Made by a program: the position numbers and the translations under genes
Notes under the pieces: generated by a model
Told to the model about the DNA's origin: nothing
What the model saw: only the letters and a program-made list of their open reading frames with translations
Database searches by the model: none
Assembly: GCF_900163965.1 (NCBI RefSeq)
Contig: NZ_FULE01000008.1
Location: 62,001 to 126,000, forward strand
Length of the DNA stretch: 64,000 nt
Origin: Vibrio ruber DSM 16370
Lineage (GTDB): Bacteria > Pseudomonadota > Gammaproteobacteria > Enterobacterales > Vibrionaceae
Reading direction: 5' to 3'
Shown: positions 46,754-55,794 of the stretch, piece after piece
Position numbering within the stretch: the stretch's first letter is position 1
Layout of the letters: each line of letters starts with the position of its first letter

Positions 46754-47995
46754 ATGAACATTTCCGACGCTTTAAAAAAACATGCTCCTCAAATGCAGAA
46801 AATGTACAACCACCCCGTTTTTTCTGCTCTGGCAAGTGACTCTAATCAAGCAATCTTACCTGATGTATATAAGGCCAATGTCGCAGCAGTAAATAGCTGT
46901 GTATCTAGAGTTTTAGATAGTCAGTTACCAACTCTGCAATTGCCGCCAGATAATTGGTCTGAATTTTGCCAAACCTATACAGAGGCTCAATCAGATGCAC
47001 TTATATGGGTAAACCAAGTTGTGGCTCGTTTGGATAATGTCCCGGAAGATGTACAAAGCTATAATGGTGATGTTATGGCATTGCTAAAAGATGCGATGGA
47101 CATGGCAAAGTGCATGATAAATTATCCCGCTCGTCGCACGATGTATGTTTCGATGCTTAATCAAGATTTAACTATGGTTACTAAAAAATTGGACATGGTT
47201 CTTGGTTTTGTTCAAGGTACAGTTGATGCTTTAAAAAATTTCCAAAATATATTGCCAGAAATGGCACAGAAACTTCAGAACCTTGCAAATATGGCAAGTA
47301 AAGAAGAAGGCGTTGATCAAAAGAAAATTGCTGAATTGAAAGATGATATAGCAAACTTGAATAAGGAAATTGATAGCTTAACAGCAGCTATTGTTGCATT
47401 GGGGATTGCAGATGCAGCGGCTATTGCACTTGGAACCCTTGCCACTGTTGTTGCGTTTCCTGTTGGCGCGGTAGCTTGGCTATTCTGTGCTCCTGCAATT
47501 GCGGTTGCAACAACTTATATTGTACTTGATGCAGAAAAGATCAAAGCAGATAAAGCGAAAATTGAAGCCAAAGAAGGCGAAATGGACAAACGAACTCAAG
47601 ATGTGGCTACATTGCATTTATTAGCTCAGACTTTCCAACAGTTGGCTGATTCTTCAAAAGAAGTACAAGATAATTTAGAACAGATTGTACAAAATTGGAA
47701 TGGGTTAGTTAATGACCTTTCTGGGAGCATTGCTGATGTTCAAAAAGCTGCTTTAGATTGTGAGAATTGCGATGATCAGGCAATTGTTGATGATTTAGAA
47801 CAAGCCATTACCTGCTGGAATGATGCTTATGGTGATGCAGGAAACTTAACGATTGAACTAAACCATTCTGATGCCAATATTGAGCTTGGCATGAATCAGG
47901 AACAGGTTGAAAAAGCATATAAATCAAGTAATGTGGTAGATATGGTAACGTACTTTAATGAATATTCTCATACTGCCAAATCACAGAAAAAATGA
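46754..47995 (+). CDS. Alpha-helical pore-forming toxin, HBL/Nhe-like family
   Basis: 413-residue protein, almost entirely helical, with the layout of ClyA-superfamily toxins (Bacillus Hbl/Nhe and the Smh/Ahl proteins of Gram-negatives). Long amphipathic helices (residues 1-205) come first. A central hydrophobic hairpin at about 210-255 (GIADAAAIALGTLATVVAF, then AVAWLFCAPAIAVATTYIV) would insert into membranes, and charged coiled-coil helices follow to the C-terminus. There is no N-terminal signal peptide, as in ClyA. The ATG at 46754 has AAGGA upstream; the GTG at 46724 has none. A strong terminator follows. Only one component is present here, although HBL-type toxins often work as two or three proteins. 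Confidence 0.75.
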   Translation: MNISDALKKHAPQMQKMYNHPVFSALASDSNQAILPDVYKANVAAVNSCVSRVLDSQLPTLQLPPDNWSEFCQTYTEAQSDALIWVNQVVARLDNVPEDVQSYNGDVMALLKDAMDMAKCMINYPARRTMYVSMLNQDLTMVTKKLDMVLGFVQGTVDALKNFQNILPEMAQKLQNLANMASKEEGVDQKKIAELKDDIANLNKEIDSLTAAIVALGIADAAAIALGTLATVVAFPVGAVAWLFCAPAIAVATTYIVLDAEKIKADKAKIEAKEGEMDKRTQDVATLHLLAQTFQQLADSSKEVQDNLEQIVQNWNGLVNDLSGSIADVQKAALDCENCDDQAIVDDLEQAITCWNDAYGDAGNLTIELNHSDANIELGMNQEQVEKAYKSSNVVDMVTYFNEYSHTAKSQKK

Positions 47996-48066
47996 TCGTT
48001 AAAATATACAGGAAGTTTATTCATAGTTAATAAAGCTCCTATCAATAAGCCGTTCCGCAAGAAGTA

Positions 48067-48098
48067 ATGCCACTCGCTTAAGCGCGAGTGGCATTTTT
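48067..48098 (+). terminator. Terminator of the toxin gene
   Basis: A 10-bp perfect stem TGCCACTCGC (48068-48077) / GCGAGTGGCA (48084-48093) with a 6-nt loop, then a T run. Confidence 0.92.
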
Positions 48099-48178
48099 GT
48101 TGTCATCCCTAAACCACCGCCTTGGGCGGTAGTGATTGTCCCTTTGGGCTATTGAGAAGTGCCCATGTTAGAAGTAAA

Positions 48179-48203
48179 CCTCTTATTCACCACAAGTAAG
48201 AGG
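48179..48203 (+). promoter_or_regulatory. 5' UTR hairpin sequestering the tnpA ribosome site
   Basis: CCTCTTA (48179-48185) pairs with TAAGAGG (48197-48203). The right arm contains the GAGG Shine-Dalgarno 12 nt before the tnpA ATG, so folding would block translation. This matches the known translational control of IS200 transposase. Confidence 0.7.
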
Positions 48204-48214
48204 AAACAAAAAAC

Positions 48215-48652
48215 ATGGGCGACTATAGAAGTTCATCATATGTCTATTGGCGTTGTAAATACCACATAGTTTGGACGCCGAAATCCAGGTTTAAGATCTT
48301 AAAAGGAAATGTAGGTAAGGAGCTTTATCGCTCGATCTATATTTTGTGCAATATGAAAGATTGTGAAGTGTTGAAGTTAAATATTCAGCCGGATCACGTT
48401 CACTTGGTAGTGATAGTTCCACCCAAAGTATCTATATCGACGTTAATGGGGATATTGAAAGGTCGTTCAGCAATTATATTGTTTAATAAATTTCCGCATA
48501 TAAGAAAGAAATTATGGGGCAATCATTTTTGGGCGAGAGGGTATTTTGTTGATACGGTTGGTGTAAATGAAGAAATCATCAGACGGTACGTCAGGCACCA
48601 AGACAAGAAAGATCAAGAATATGAGGTACAGTTAGAGTTGAAGATGAACTAG
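48215..48652 (+). CDS. tnpA: IS200-type Y1 transposase TnpA
   Basis: 145-residue HUH single-strand transposase. The HUH motif is HVH in QPDHVHLVVIVPP, and the nucleophile Tyr lies in EEIIRRYVRHQ. Other family landmarks are YHIVWTPKSRFKIL near the N-terminus and LKGRSAIILF, then WGNHFWARGYFVDTVG. Length and motifs are complete, so the enzyme looks functional. The element lies between the toxin gene terminator and the orphan CRISPR repeat. Confidence 0.93.
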   Translation: MGDYRSSSYVYWRCKYHIVWTPKSRFKILKGNVGKELYRSIYILCNMKDCEVLKLNIQPDHVHLVVIVPPKVSISTLMGILKGRSAIILFNKFPHIRKKLWGNHFWARGYFVDTVGVNEEIIRRYVRHQDKKDQEYEVQLELKMN

Positions 48653-48842
48653 CAGCGTAGGTATGCCCCCTTTTAGGGGGATGTAAACCAAATCCGCCTT
48701 CTAAGAAGGCGGATTTTTACTTTCCACACTTAAAAAATACAAATAAAATCAACAGCTTAAAAACAAGTATTTTTAACAAGGTAAAAAAGAGATTTTTCGA
48801 CTAACCTTTTGCTGTGACAGGGTTTCTCGTGATAAGTTTATT

Positions 48843-48870
48843 GTTCACTGCCGCATAGGCAGCTCCTTAC
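48843..48870 (+). CRISPR. Orphan type I-F-like CRISPR repeat
   Basis: GTTCACTGCC followed directly by GCATAGGCAGCT (22 bases in all) matches the core of the type I-F repeat, while the last six bases (CCTTAC) differ from the usual TAGAAA-like end. The preceding ~60 bp is AT-rich, as an I-F leader would be. No second repeat occurs 60 bp on either side, so this is a solitary remnant. The match is from memory of the I-F consensus. Confidence 0.7.
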
Positions 48871-48929
48871 TCAGAGTGGCACTCAGTGCATACCGGTGCC
48901 ACTCCGTTCGCTTTCAGCCTATCGCTGGC

Positions 48930-49115
48930 TTACTCATCAAGCATCATTTCTTCTTTCCGCAGATTGATCTCATCAAAGGTAATCAGATTATTGAGGTACA
49001 GGAGCACCTCCCGAAGTTCATTTTGATCGACACTGGGATGGGTATTGGTGATAAGACAATCAATCAGATAGCCGCGGGCGGTCAGGTGTAAGTCGGGATT
49101 TAGAGATTTAGGCAT
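48930..49115 (-). CDS. Small conserved protein of the repeated element, copy B (61 aa)
   Basis: Unrecognised 61-residue protein, mostly helical, with the core LTARGYLIDCLITNTHP and REVLLYLNNLITFDEINLRK. The paralogue at 62873-63064 is nearly identical over about 52 residues although the flanking DNA has diverged, which suggests selection for the protein. GAGGG precedes the ATG at 49113-49115. An inverted repeat (GAGTGGCAC / GTGCCACTC at 48874-48907) follows its stop. Confidence 0.6.
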   Translation of the reverse strand: MPKSLNPDLHLTARGYLIDCLITNTHPSVDQNELREVLLYLNNLITFDEINLRKEEMMLDE

Positions 49116-49269
49116 AATGACCCTCTTGATGTGGAATATTAAAAACTATCACCACTCAGAGGTTCCTAATCAATGGGTGGTGAACTGGACAAGGTTAGGA
49201 ACTACCGCCACATCAAAAACGGCCAGCATAGCTGCCTATGCCCAGCTCACCATAATCGGAACGAGTAGG

Positions 49270-49690
49270 CTACACATAAATATCAATCGTCACAAGACTG
49301 ATAGATGCGTGTCTGATGTATTGCGGGGTTCCTAATCCCGACACCGTTTTTTTCGGTGCCTGTGCAGCGTATGTTGCATCGGGAATGTTGGCGAGTGGTC
49401 GTGGTGCGAAACGCGTGTGGTGTAGTGAAATCTCATACTTTTCTAATACTTGGTTTGTCATTTTTTTGCGAGTGATTTCAAAGTATTGGGGATATTGACC
49501 TACGGTCTCACTGTTTGTTTTTTCTAGCCTCTGGCACTGAGTTGTGACGCACATTTTGTTCCTCGATTTCAGAGACATCGGTGCTCAGTGCGCCAGTTCA
49601 TCTTTCAGAGATGAAAGACGAACCAGAAAATCTTTTTTGTTTGGCGGTGTCACACGCGTTCCAGAACCAGCTTTTACGGGCGTCCTGCCC
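49270..49690 (-). pseudogene. Frameshifted second gene of the repeated element, copy B
   Basis: Minus-strand frame encoding CVTTQCQRLEKTN, FEITRKKMTNQVLEKYEISL and ANIPDATYAAQAPKKTVSGLG, matching the intact frame at 63230-63715. Upstream of 49578 the reading frame is lost: copy B has one more T in the run near 49632-49637 than copy C. Function unrecognised. Confidence 0.5.
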
Positions 49691-49859
49691 GGAAAAGCTT
49701 AACCATTCTTCCTTGAATGGTTTTCTTGGTTGGGTGGCTGATTTGAGTGGGGGGAAACACTGAATCAACGAAACTCAATTGATCGATGAGAATAGCTGAG
49801 CAGAAAGAGGTGGAATTAATTGCGCACTGAACTCAAGATAGCTTCATCACCTGCCATAT

Positions 49860-49943
49860 GGAAGGCCTTTAAAACCACTCCTAAATGTTGGTAGATTGTA
49901 AATGCCGAAATTTGTATTTATAAATCAACTGACTACAATTAGA
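49860..49943 (+). promoter_or_regulatory. Leader of CRISPR array 1
   Basis: AT-rich leader. AAATGTTGGTAGATTGT begins at 49883, exactly 61 bp before the first repeat, and recurs at the same distance in leader 2. AATCAAnnnnCTA at 49923-49935 resembles an IHF site and is also conserved in leader 2. Both fit leader-end integration by Cas1-Cas2 with IHF, as known for E. coli type I-E. Confidence 0.8.
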
Positions 49944-51317
49944 GTGTTCCCCGTATGTACGGGGATGAACCGGCACTAAATGGCCTCGCGAGCAAATCTA
50001 TCTCGTGTTCCCCGTATGTACGGGGATGAACCGGGAGGCTCGCCTCCCCGTTATTTAATTATTAAGTGTTCCCCGTATGTACGGGGATGAACCGTCCGCC
50101 AACTCAACCTGAAACATAGGATATTGGTGTTCCCCGTATGTACGGGGATGAACCGCGGTGCATTACGGAAATGCCGGATACCTTGGAGTGTTCCCCGTAT
50201 GTACGGGGATGAACCGTAGATATCGATAAAAAACTGGAAGAGCTGAGAAGTGTTCCCCGTATGTACGGGGATGAACCGCAATGGATCGCGTTATTGGATT
50301 CGCGAATCTAGTGTTCCCCGTATGTACGGGGATGAACCGTTCGTGTTGAGAATGCCGAGTTTATTGAAATCGTGTTCCCCGTATGTACGGGGATGAACCG
50401 AAATTAGCGAATTCTTTAATGAGACGTCAGCGGTGTTCCCCGTATGTACGGGGATGAACCGATTTAGGCCGAAATACTCATTAACATTTCTTAGTGTTCC
50501 CCGTATGTACGGGGATGAACCGTTGTTGCCATGAACGATTTTAAAGCTAGACAGGTGTTCCCCGTATGTACGGGGATGAACCGCAGTATAAGAAGACTCT
50601 TGGTTCTCTTGGTGGGTGTTCCCCGTATGTACGGGGATGAACCGTGATTGAGCATGTTTGAATATATATCCCCTCTCGTGTTCCCCGTATGTACGGGGAT
50701 GAACCGGGTTATTTCTCGCGCCCCATGGAACTGTGTAGGTGTTCCCCGTATGTACGGGGATGAACCGCTGAGCCAATGCGAGCGGGGAATTCACACCCCG
50801 TGTTCCCCGTATGTACGGGGATGAACCGCATCTGAACATGGTGATCTGGAGCTGTTTGCAGTGTTCCCCGTATGTACGGGGATGAACCGGCTTGCGTTAA
50901 TGGACTGCATATCCGCAATTGGTGTTCCCCGTATGTACGGGGATGAACCGCCTGGCCGAGGGGGACTTCGGGCTGATCGCTGGTGTTCCCCGTATGTACG
51001 GGGATGAACCGTCTTAAATTTTTACTATTGAACGCAAAACCAAGTGTTCCCCGTATGTACGGGGATGAACCGGCGGGAACGCCAGGTGCTATGTGCAGTT
51101 CAACGTGTTCCCCGTATGTACGGGGATGAACCGGACGCTCTCATTGTAATGTCTGATGCCCTAGCGTGTTCCCCGTATACACGGGGATGAACCGAAACTC
51201 CGGAAATATTTGATACTATCGCTATAGTGTTCCCCGTATACACGGGGATGAACCGAATCAAAATCTGGGGTGTTGCCAGTTACATCATACGTTCCCCGTT
51301 TATACGGGGATAATTCA
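49944..51317 (+). CRISPR. Type I-E CRISPR array 1 (23 repeats, 22 spacers)
   Basis: 29-bp repeats with a 61-bp period and 32-33 bp spacers. The repeat starts GTGTTCCCCGTATGTACGGG and ends GATGAACCG, with the stem CCCCGT / ACGGGG. Repeats 1-20 have GTATGTAC; repeats 21 and 22 (51166 and 51227) have GTATACAC, the form of array 2; repeat 23 (51289-51317) is degenerate. Degeneration at the right end, plus the leader at the left, sets transcription left to right. All spacers appear distinct. Confidence 0.97.
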
Positions 51318-51475
51318 CGGGTGATTGAGCGCTGATGAAGAGAGTAATTGATTATATTGTTATTAATTGTGTGAATAAGCTTGAACTTCTTCTTGGTCTG
51401 TAATTTTTCCCGTATTTAGAACAGGAGGTGTGCTATTTTTGATGACATTCAATTGATGACTGGAATCAACCTCTC

Positions 51476-54196
51476 ATGGAAGAACCTGCCTACTTCTTGT
51501 ACTGGGGCAAGGCGAATCAAGCACTGACATCTCATGGGGATGGCTACCATCTTTTGCCTTATCATAGTCTTGATGTGGCGGCTGTCGGGCAACAACTATT
51601 ACATCCTGAAAAACCACTCACCTGTGAGTTGGCCGAATTTCTGGACATTTCACCAAGTCAGCTCAATTGTTGGTTTACTTTTGCGCTGACACTACATGAT
51701 TTAGGCAAGTTCGCTTCTGCTTTTCAGGCGTTACATCGGCCACCCGACAGTTCATGGTTACCACATTGTCGCCGCACATACGATGGCAGCGAATACCGGC
51801 ATGACCGATTGGGGTTATTCTTTTGGGAAACACTGAAAGATCCTTTCTATGCAGAGCTTCCTACATTCGCATCATATTCTGAAAATGAACAAGATCGTAT
51901 TGATCAAACCTTGATGATAATGCTCGATTGTGTCTTCGGTCATCATGGTCAGCCGGTTGAAAGTGCAGCAATGGTAACCATGAGAAAGTTTACCGAATCG
52001 CATAATCTCGATGCCGCCGGGCAGTTTGTTCATGATGTTTATCATTTAATCCAGCCGGATATACCGTTAGAAAAGCTCACCGATAAAGCATGGGCCAGCC
52101 GTCTGGCGCAGGTGAGTTGGCAATTGGCCGGTATTGCTGTGCTGGCTGACTGGGTTGGTTCAAATCAGGCGTATTTTCACTATCGAAGTCAGCCCGAAGC
52201 ACTCTGTGATTACTGGCGTAGGGCGCAGAATGTTGCCGTCAGAGCAATCCAAGCGTTCGGTTTAGCACAATCGAGTCGTCCGGCACCATTTCAGTCTGTA
52301 GAGGCTCACTTCCATTTTCAACCGACACCACTGCAACAATGGGCTGAAGAGGTACCGCTCGATGATGCTCCGCAGTTATTTGTGTTAGAAGATGTGACCG
52401 GTTCGGGGAAAACAGAAGCAGCTTTAACACTGACACACCGTTTGATGGCCGCAAATGTCGCTGACGGTTTTTATTTCGGTCTGCCGACGATGGCAACCTC
52501 AAATGCGATGTTTGACCGAATTGCAGACCACTACCAGCAGATGTTTGTTGCTGAGCAAGAGAATATACCCAGTATCGTTCTGGCTCATGCCGCCCGGGAG
52601 ATGAATGAACGGTTTCAACAAGCGACAATGGAATCCGGGCCGAGGGATATGAATTATGCGCACACGGATCGCAGTGCGACAGCACAATGTAATCAGTGGT
52701 TAGCCGATTCGCGTAAAAAAGCATTATTAGCGCCCGTCGGGGTGGGAACTATCGATCAGGCATTATTAGCGGTATTACCACGTCGTCATCAGTCGTTACG
52801 TTTATTAGGGTTGCATCGAAAGGTACTGATTTTTGATGAAATACATACGGCAGATGACTACATGTTTGAGCTGCTTGAAGCGTTACTCAGACTCCATTTG
52901 CATCAAGGCGGGTCAGCCATTTTACTCACAGCAACACTCTCGCTGAAACAGCGCCAGCGTTTGACTGATATTTGGTTAAATTCTGAGTCAGAGCCGCGTT
53001 TACTTCTCACACAAACCCACTTCCCGTTAGCCACCCAACTGAGCTATGGCAGCTCGACACCGATCCGAGAGCAGGCTTTGGCCAGTCGTGCGGATGTCAG
53101 CCGGGCGGTTCAGGTTGATTTTATTCATCATGAACAAGCGTGTGTGGAACGAATTGTTGCGGCTGTGGCACAGGGGCAATGTGTCGTCTGGGTGAGAAAT
53201 TCGGTGGATGACGCATTGGCGGCCTATCGATTGCTCAGTGCTCAACTGGCAAAACCAGAAGACTGTTTGTTATTCCATAGCCGTTTTATTCTCGATGATC
53301 GGCGGCGAATAGAGACGCAAGTTTTACAGTGGTTTGGTAAGAAAAGCACCGGGTCAGACCGGCAAGGTAAGGTCTTGATTGCGACTCAAGTCTTTCAGGA
53401 AAGTCTGGACGCCGATGCCGATGTGATGATTTCTGATTTATGTCCGATTGATGATCTGATTCAACGTGCCGGGCGGTTACACCGCCATACTCGTGATGTG
53501 ACCGGATGCCATACACCCAAGGTAAGTGATCAACGCCCGGTACCGGTTTTATATGTTCATGCACCGGTGTGGGAAGAGGAGCCGGCGAAGGATTGGTTGA
53601 GTCAAAATTTCCGCAACACGGAATTTGTTTACCGTTCACCGGGGCGTTTATGGCTTGCTCAACGTATTTTACGCCAGCTTGAAGCGATTCGAATGCCGGA
53701 ACAGGCGCGGCAATTAATTGAAGCGGTCTATGGTGATACCGCAACAGACCGCATTCCCATCAGCCTGCAAAGTCAAGAAGAAGCACTGATGGGTGATGAG
53801 TGTGCCAAAGCAAATCAAGCTTGGTCTCAGTTGATTGACTTCCGGTATGGTTACCATACCAATAGCTCAAAATACTGGACAGAAGATCATCAGGAAATCG
53901 GTACCCGTTACAGTGATGTTGAAACGGTGAGTGTGCTTTTACTCAAACGAACCGAAGATGATCAGTTGGTTCCTTGGGTTGATGATATGCAATTTGCTGT
54001 GGCTTTGAGTACGGTCAAAGTCGGCAAGAAAAAATTTGCTGACCATTTAGCGATGCTTAGTGAAGAGCAGATCCAATCCGTACACCGGGCGTACCCGGCA
54101 GCCAAATACTTGCAACTCTGGATGCCAGAGATGGACTCTCGATTTGCTTATGATGAAACAGCAGGTTTTTGTATGGAGCAAAAACAGGAGGTGTGA
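51476..54196 (+). CDS. cas3: Type I-E CRISPR helicase-nuclease Cas3
   Basis: 906-residue single-strand nuclease/helicase recruited by Cascade to degrade target DNA. An N-terminal HD nuclease carries YHSLDVAAVG, LHDLGKF and GHHGQPV. Helicase motifs are Walker A VTGSGKTEAAL, DEAD-like DEIHT (FDEIHTADDY), motif III LTATLS and motif VI QRAGRLHRH. The start (MEEPAYFLYWGKANQAL) aligns with E. coli Cas3. The gene begins 158 bp after array 1, and its stop overlaps the casA start (TGATG). All catalytic motifs are intact. Confidence 0.96.
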   Translation: MEEPAYFLYWGKANQALTSHGDGYHLLPYHSLDVAAVGQQLLHPEKPLTCELAEFLDISPSQLNCWFTFALTLHDLGKFASAFQALHRPPDSSWLPHCRRTYDGSEYRHDRLGLFFWETLKDPFYAELPTFASYSENEQDRIDQTLMIMLDCVFGHHGQPVESAAMVTMRKFTESHNLDAAGQFVHDVYHLIQPDIPLEKLTDKAWASRLAQVSWQLAGIAVLADWVGSNQAYFHYRSQPEALCDYWRRAQNVAVRAIQAFGLAQSSRPAPFQSVEAHFHFQPTPLQQWAEEVPLDDAPQLFVLEDVTGSGKTEAALTLTHRLMAANVADGFYFGLPTMATSNAMFDRIADHYQQMFVAEQENIPSIVLAHAAREMNERFQQATMESGPRDMNYAHTDRSATAQCNQWLADSRKKALLAPVGVGTIDQALLAVLPRRHQSLRLLGLHRKVLIFDEIHTADDYMFELLEALLRLHLHQGGSAILLTATLSLKQRQRLTDIWLNSESEPRLLLTQTHFPLATQLSYGSSTPIREQALASRADVSRAVQVDFIHHEQACVERIVAAVAQGQCVVWVRNSVDDALAAYRLLSAQLAKPEDCLLFHSRFILDDRRRIETQVLQWFGKKSTGSDRQGKVLIATQVFQESLDADADVMISDLCPIDDLIQRAGRLHRHTRDVTGCHTPKVSDQRPVPVLYVHAPVWEEEPAKDWLSQNFRNTEFVYRSPGRLWLAQRILRQLEAIRMPEQARQLIEAVYGDTATDRIPISLQSQEEALMGDECAKANQAWSQLIDFRYGYHTNSSKYWTEDHQEIGTRYSDVETVSVLLLKRTEDDQLVPWVDDMQFAVALSTVKVGKKKFADHLAMLSEEQIQSVHRAYPAAKYLQLWMPEMDSRFAYDETAGFCMEQKQEV

Positions 54197-55794
54197 TGAA
54201 CTTGTTACAACAACCTTGGTTGCCATTCCGCATGCGGGATGGCACCGAGAAAGTATTAGCGCTGACCAGCATTGGTGATCCGGATGTTGTGGACTTTGCC
54301 CTCCCGCGCGCTGATTTTCAGGGTGCTGCTTACCAATTTACGATTGGGGTGCTCCAAACGGCTTTTGCCCCCCAAGATGCCGCTGAATGGCGTGAGCGCT
54401 TTCGGCAATCACCGTCCGTGGCTCAGTTACAGGCAGTGTTTGAACCGATGGCTCATGCCTTTGATCTGCTTGGTGACGGGCCGTTATTTATGCAAGACCT
54501 TGACCCGTTGGATGACCAGAAGCCGACGCCCGTTTCCGCGCTGTTGATTGAAGCGCCGGGGGCGAATGGCATCCGGCATAACACCGACCATTTTATTAAA
54601 CGCGGGATTGGTGATGTGATGTCATTGGAAATGGCCGCTCTGGCCCTCTTTACCATGCAGATCAATGCCCCTGCCGGTGGTGTCGGGCATCGTGTTGGTC
54701 TTCGTGGTGGCGGGCCGCTGACGACGTTAGTTTTACCTGCAAACAGTGACTATTCGTTATGGCAGAAGTTATGGCTGAATGTGATCAATCGGGAGATGTG
54801 GCGCTACGATGATCCTGATTTTCATGATGGTCGTCTTTTCCCTTGGCTTGCTCCCACACGGGAAAGCCAGAAAAAGAATAGCGAAATTTATCAGAAAGAT
54901 GTGCATCCCTTACATATGTTTTGGGCTATGCCGCGTCGCATCCGCTTACTGGTCGATCAGACGGTGTGCCAATGCCAGATTAGTGGCAGAGAAACCACAT
55001 TATCAGTCAGCCAGTACCGGACTAAAAACTATGGCGGTAATTATAGCGGCAACTGGGAACATCCGCTCACACCTTATAAATGGGATCCGAAAAAACCGGA
55101 TGAAGAACACCTGTCTATAAAAGGGCAGCCCGGCGGGATCAACTATAAAATCTGGGATGTACTGACGTTCGATAGCCCGAATCTGGGCGTCAGATGTGCT
55201 TCGGTTGTGAAGCATTATCAGTCCATCGCATTAAAAGCGAAACTGAACGAGCTGCCCCGTTTGTGGGTGTTCGGTTATGACATGGATAACATGAAAGCCC
55301 GGGGCTGGTATTCAGTCGCGCTGCCTTTATTCGAGGTGGAACACTCCATACAAGACGAGATTGTCAGTGAGGTGCAACGCTTACAAAAGCTTGCCAACGA
55401 CGCGTTATGGCATACCCGGGCGCAAATCAAACAGGCGTGGTTCGAGCGGCCGGGAGACATCAAAGGGGATACCTCTTTTATTGATCTGGCCTTCTGGCAA
55501 CGGAGCGAAACGAGCTTTTTTATTGCAGTTGAACAGATGGTTGCTCAGGCTCAACACGGTGATCAACTCGCCCCCGAACAAGCACAGCGGTGGTTTGAAC
55601 AGCTCCAGCGCCTTTGTCTGGCACTGTTCGATGAATATGCCTTGTCGGCTGAACTTGTTAACCAGCGCGATATGGCAAAACGAATTAAGGCACGCCGGGC
55701 ATTACAAGGCTGGCTCTATAGCAGCAACGATAAAAATCCAGTCCGGAAGTTTATCAATGATTATCGAATGACAACAATACAGGATGCGGTGTAA
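54196..55794 (+). CDS. casA: Cascade large subunit Cse1 (CasA, Cas8e)
   Basis: 532-residue Cascade subunit that recognises the PAM and recruits Cas3. It starts MNLLQQPWLPF, the typical Cse1 N-terminus. Further family segments include LFTMQINAPAGGVGHRVGLR and WEHPLTPYKW. The ATG overlaps the cas3 stop by one base and follows AGGAGGTGTG, so the start is firm; the longer frame from 54169 is inside cas3. Its own stop overlaps the casB start (TAATG). Confidence 0.95.
   Translation: MNLLQQPWLPFRMRDGTEKVLALTSIGDPDVVDFALPRADFQGAAYQFTIGVLQTAFAPQDAAEWRERFRQSPSVAQLQAVFEPMAHAFDLLGDGPLFMQDLDPLDDQKPTPVSALLIEAPGANGIRHNTDHFIKRGIGDVMSLEMAALALFTMQINAPAGGVGHRVGLRGGGPLTTLVLPANSDYSLWQKLWLNVINREMWRYDDPDFHDGRLFPWLAPTRESQKKNSEIYQKDVHPLHMFWAMPRRIRLLVDQTVCQCQISGRETTLSVSQYRTKNYGGNYSGNWEHPLTPYKWDPKKPDEEHLSIKGQPGGINYKIWDVLTFDSPNLGVRCASVVKHYQSIALKAKLNELPRLWVFGYDMDNMKARGWYSVALPLFEVEHSIQDEIVSEVQRLQKLANDALWHTRAQIKQAWFERPGDIKGDTSFIDLAFWQRSETSFFIAVEQMVAQAQHGDQLAPEQAQRWFEQLQRLCLALFDEYALSAELVNQRDMAKRIKARRALQGWLYSSNDKNPVRKFINDYRMTTIQDAV

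Larger units (their letters stand above)
48111..48720 (+). mobile_element. IS200-like insertion sequence (single-gene, TnpA only)
   Basis: A compact element of about 0.6 kb with one Y1 transposase gene. A left-end hairpin ACCGCC (48116-48121) / GGCGGT (48125-48130) and a right-end hairpin ATCCGCCTT (48692-48700) / AAGGCGGAT (48706-48714) fit the subterminal hairpins of IS200/IS605 elements, which lack inverted terminal repeats. Exact ends cannot be set from one copy. No tnpB is present. Confidence 0.8.
48874..49786. repeat. Copy B of a 0.9 kb repeated element
   Basis: This segment is closely similar along its length, in the same orientation, to 62815-63735. It carries a small minus-strand gene (48930-49115), a structured centre with three GTTCCTAA boxes (two direct, one inverted) and a second minus-strand reading frame that is broken here. 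The left end starts 4 bp after the orphan I-F-like repeat. Confidence 0.8.

Noticed and set aside
48111..48720. IS605-type element with TnpB and guide RNA
   Set aside because: Only tnpA is present; the sequence after it is non-coding up to the orphan CRISPR repeat.
45999..49786. Possibility that the repeated element is an integron cassette array with attC sites
   Set aside because: Copies are 0.9 kb, carry two genes and lack the spaced R-box palindromes of Vibrio attC sites; no integrase is present.
50051..50918. Minus-strand open frames with repeating RFIPVHTGNT / VHPRTYGEH units
   Set aside because: They are translations of the CRISPR repeats; the periodic peptide is an artefact of the 61-bp unit. 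The same holds for the frames across 60357-62845.
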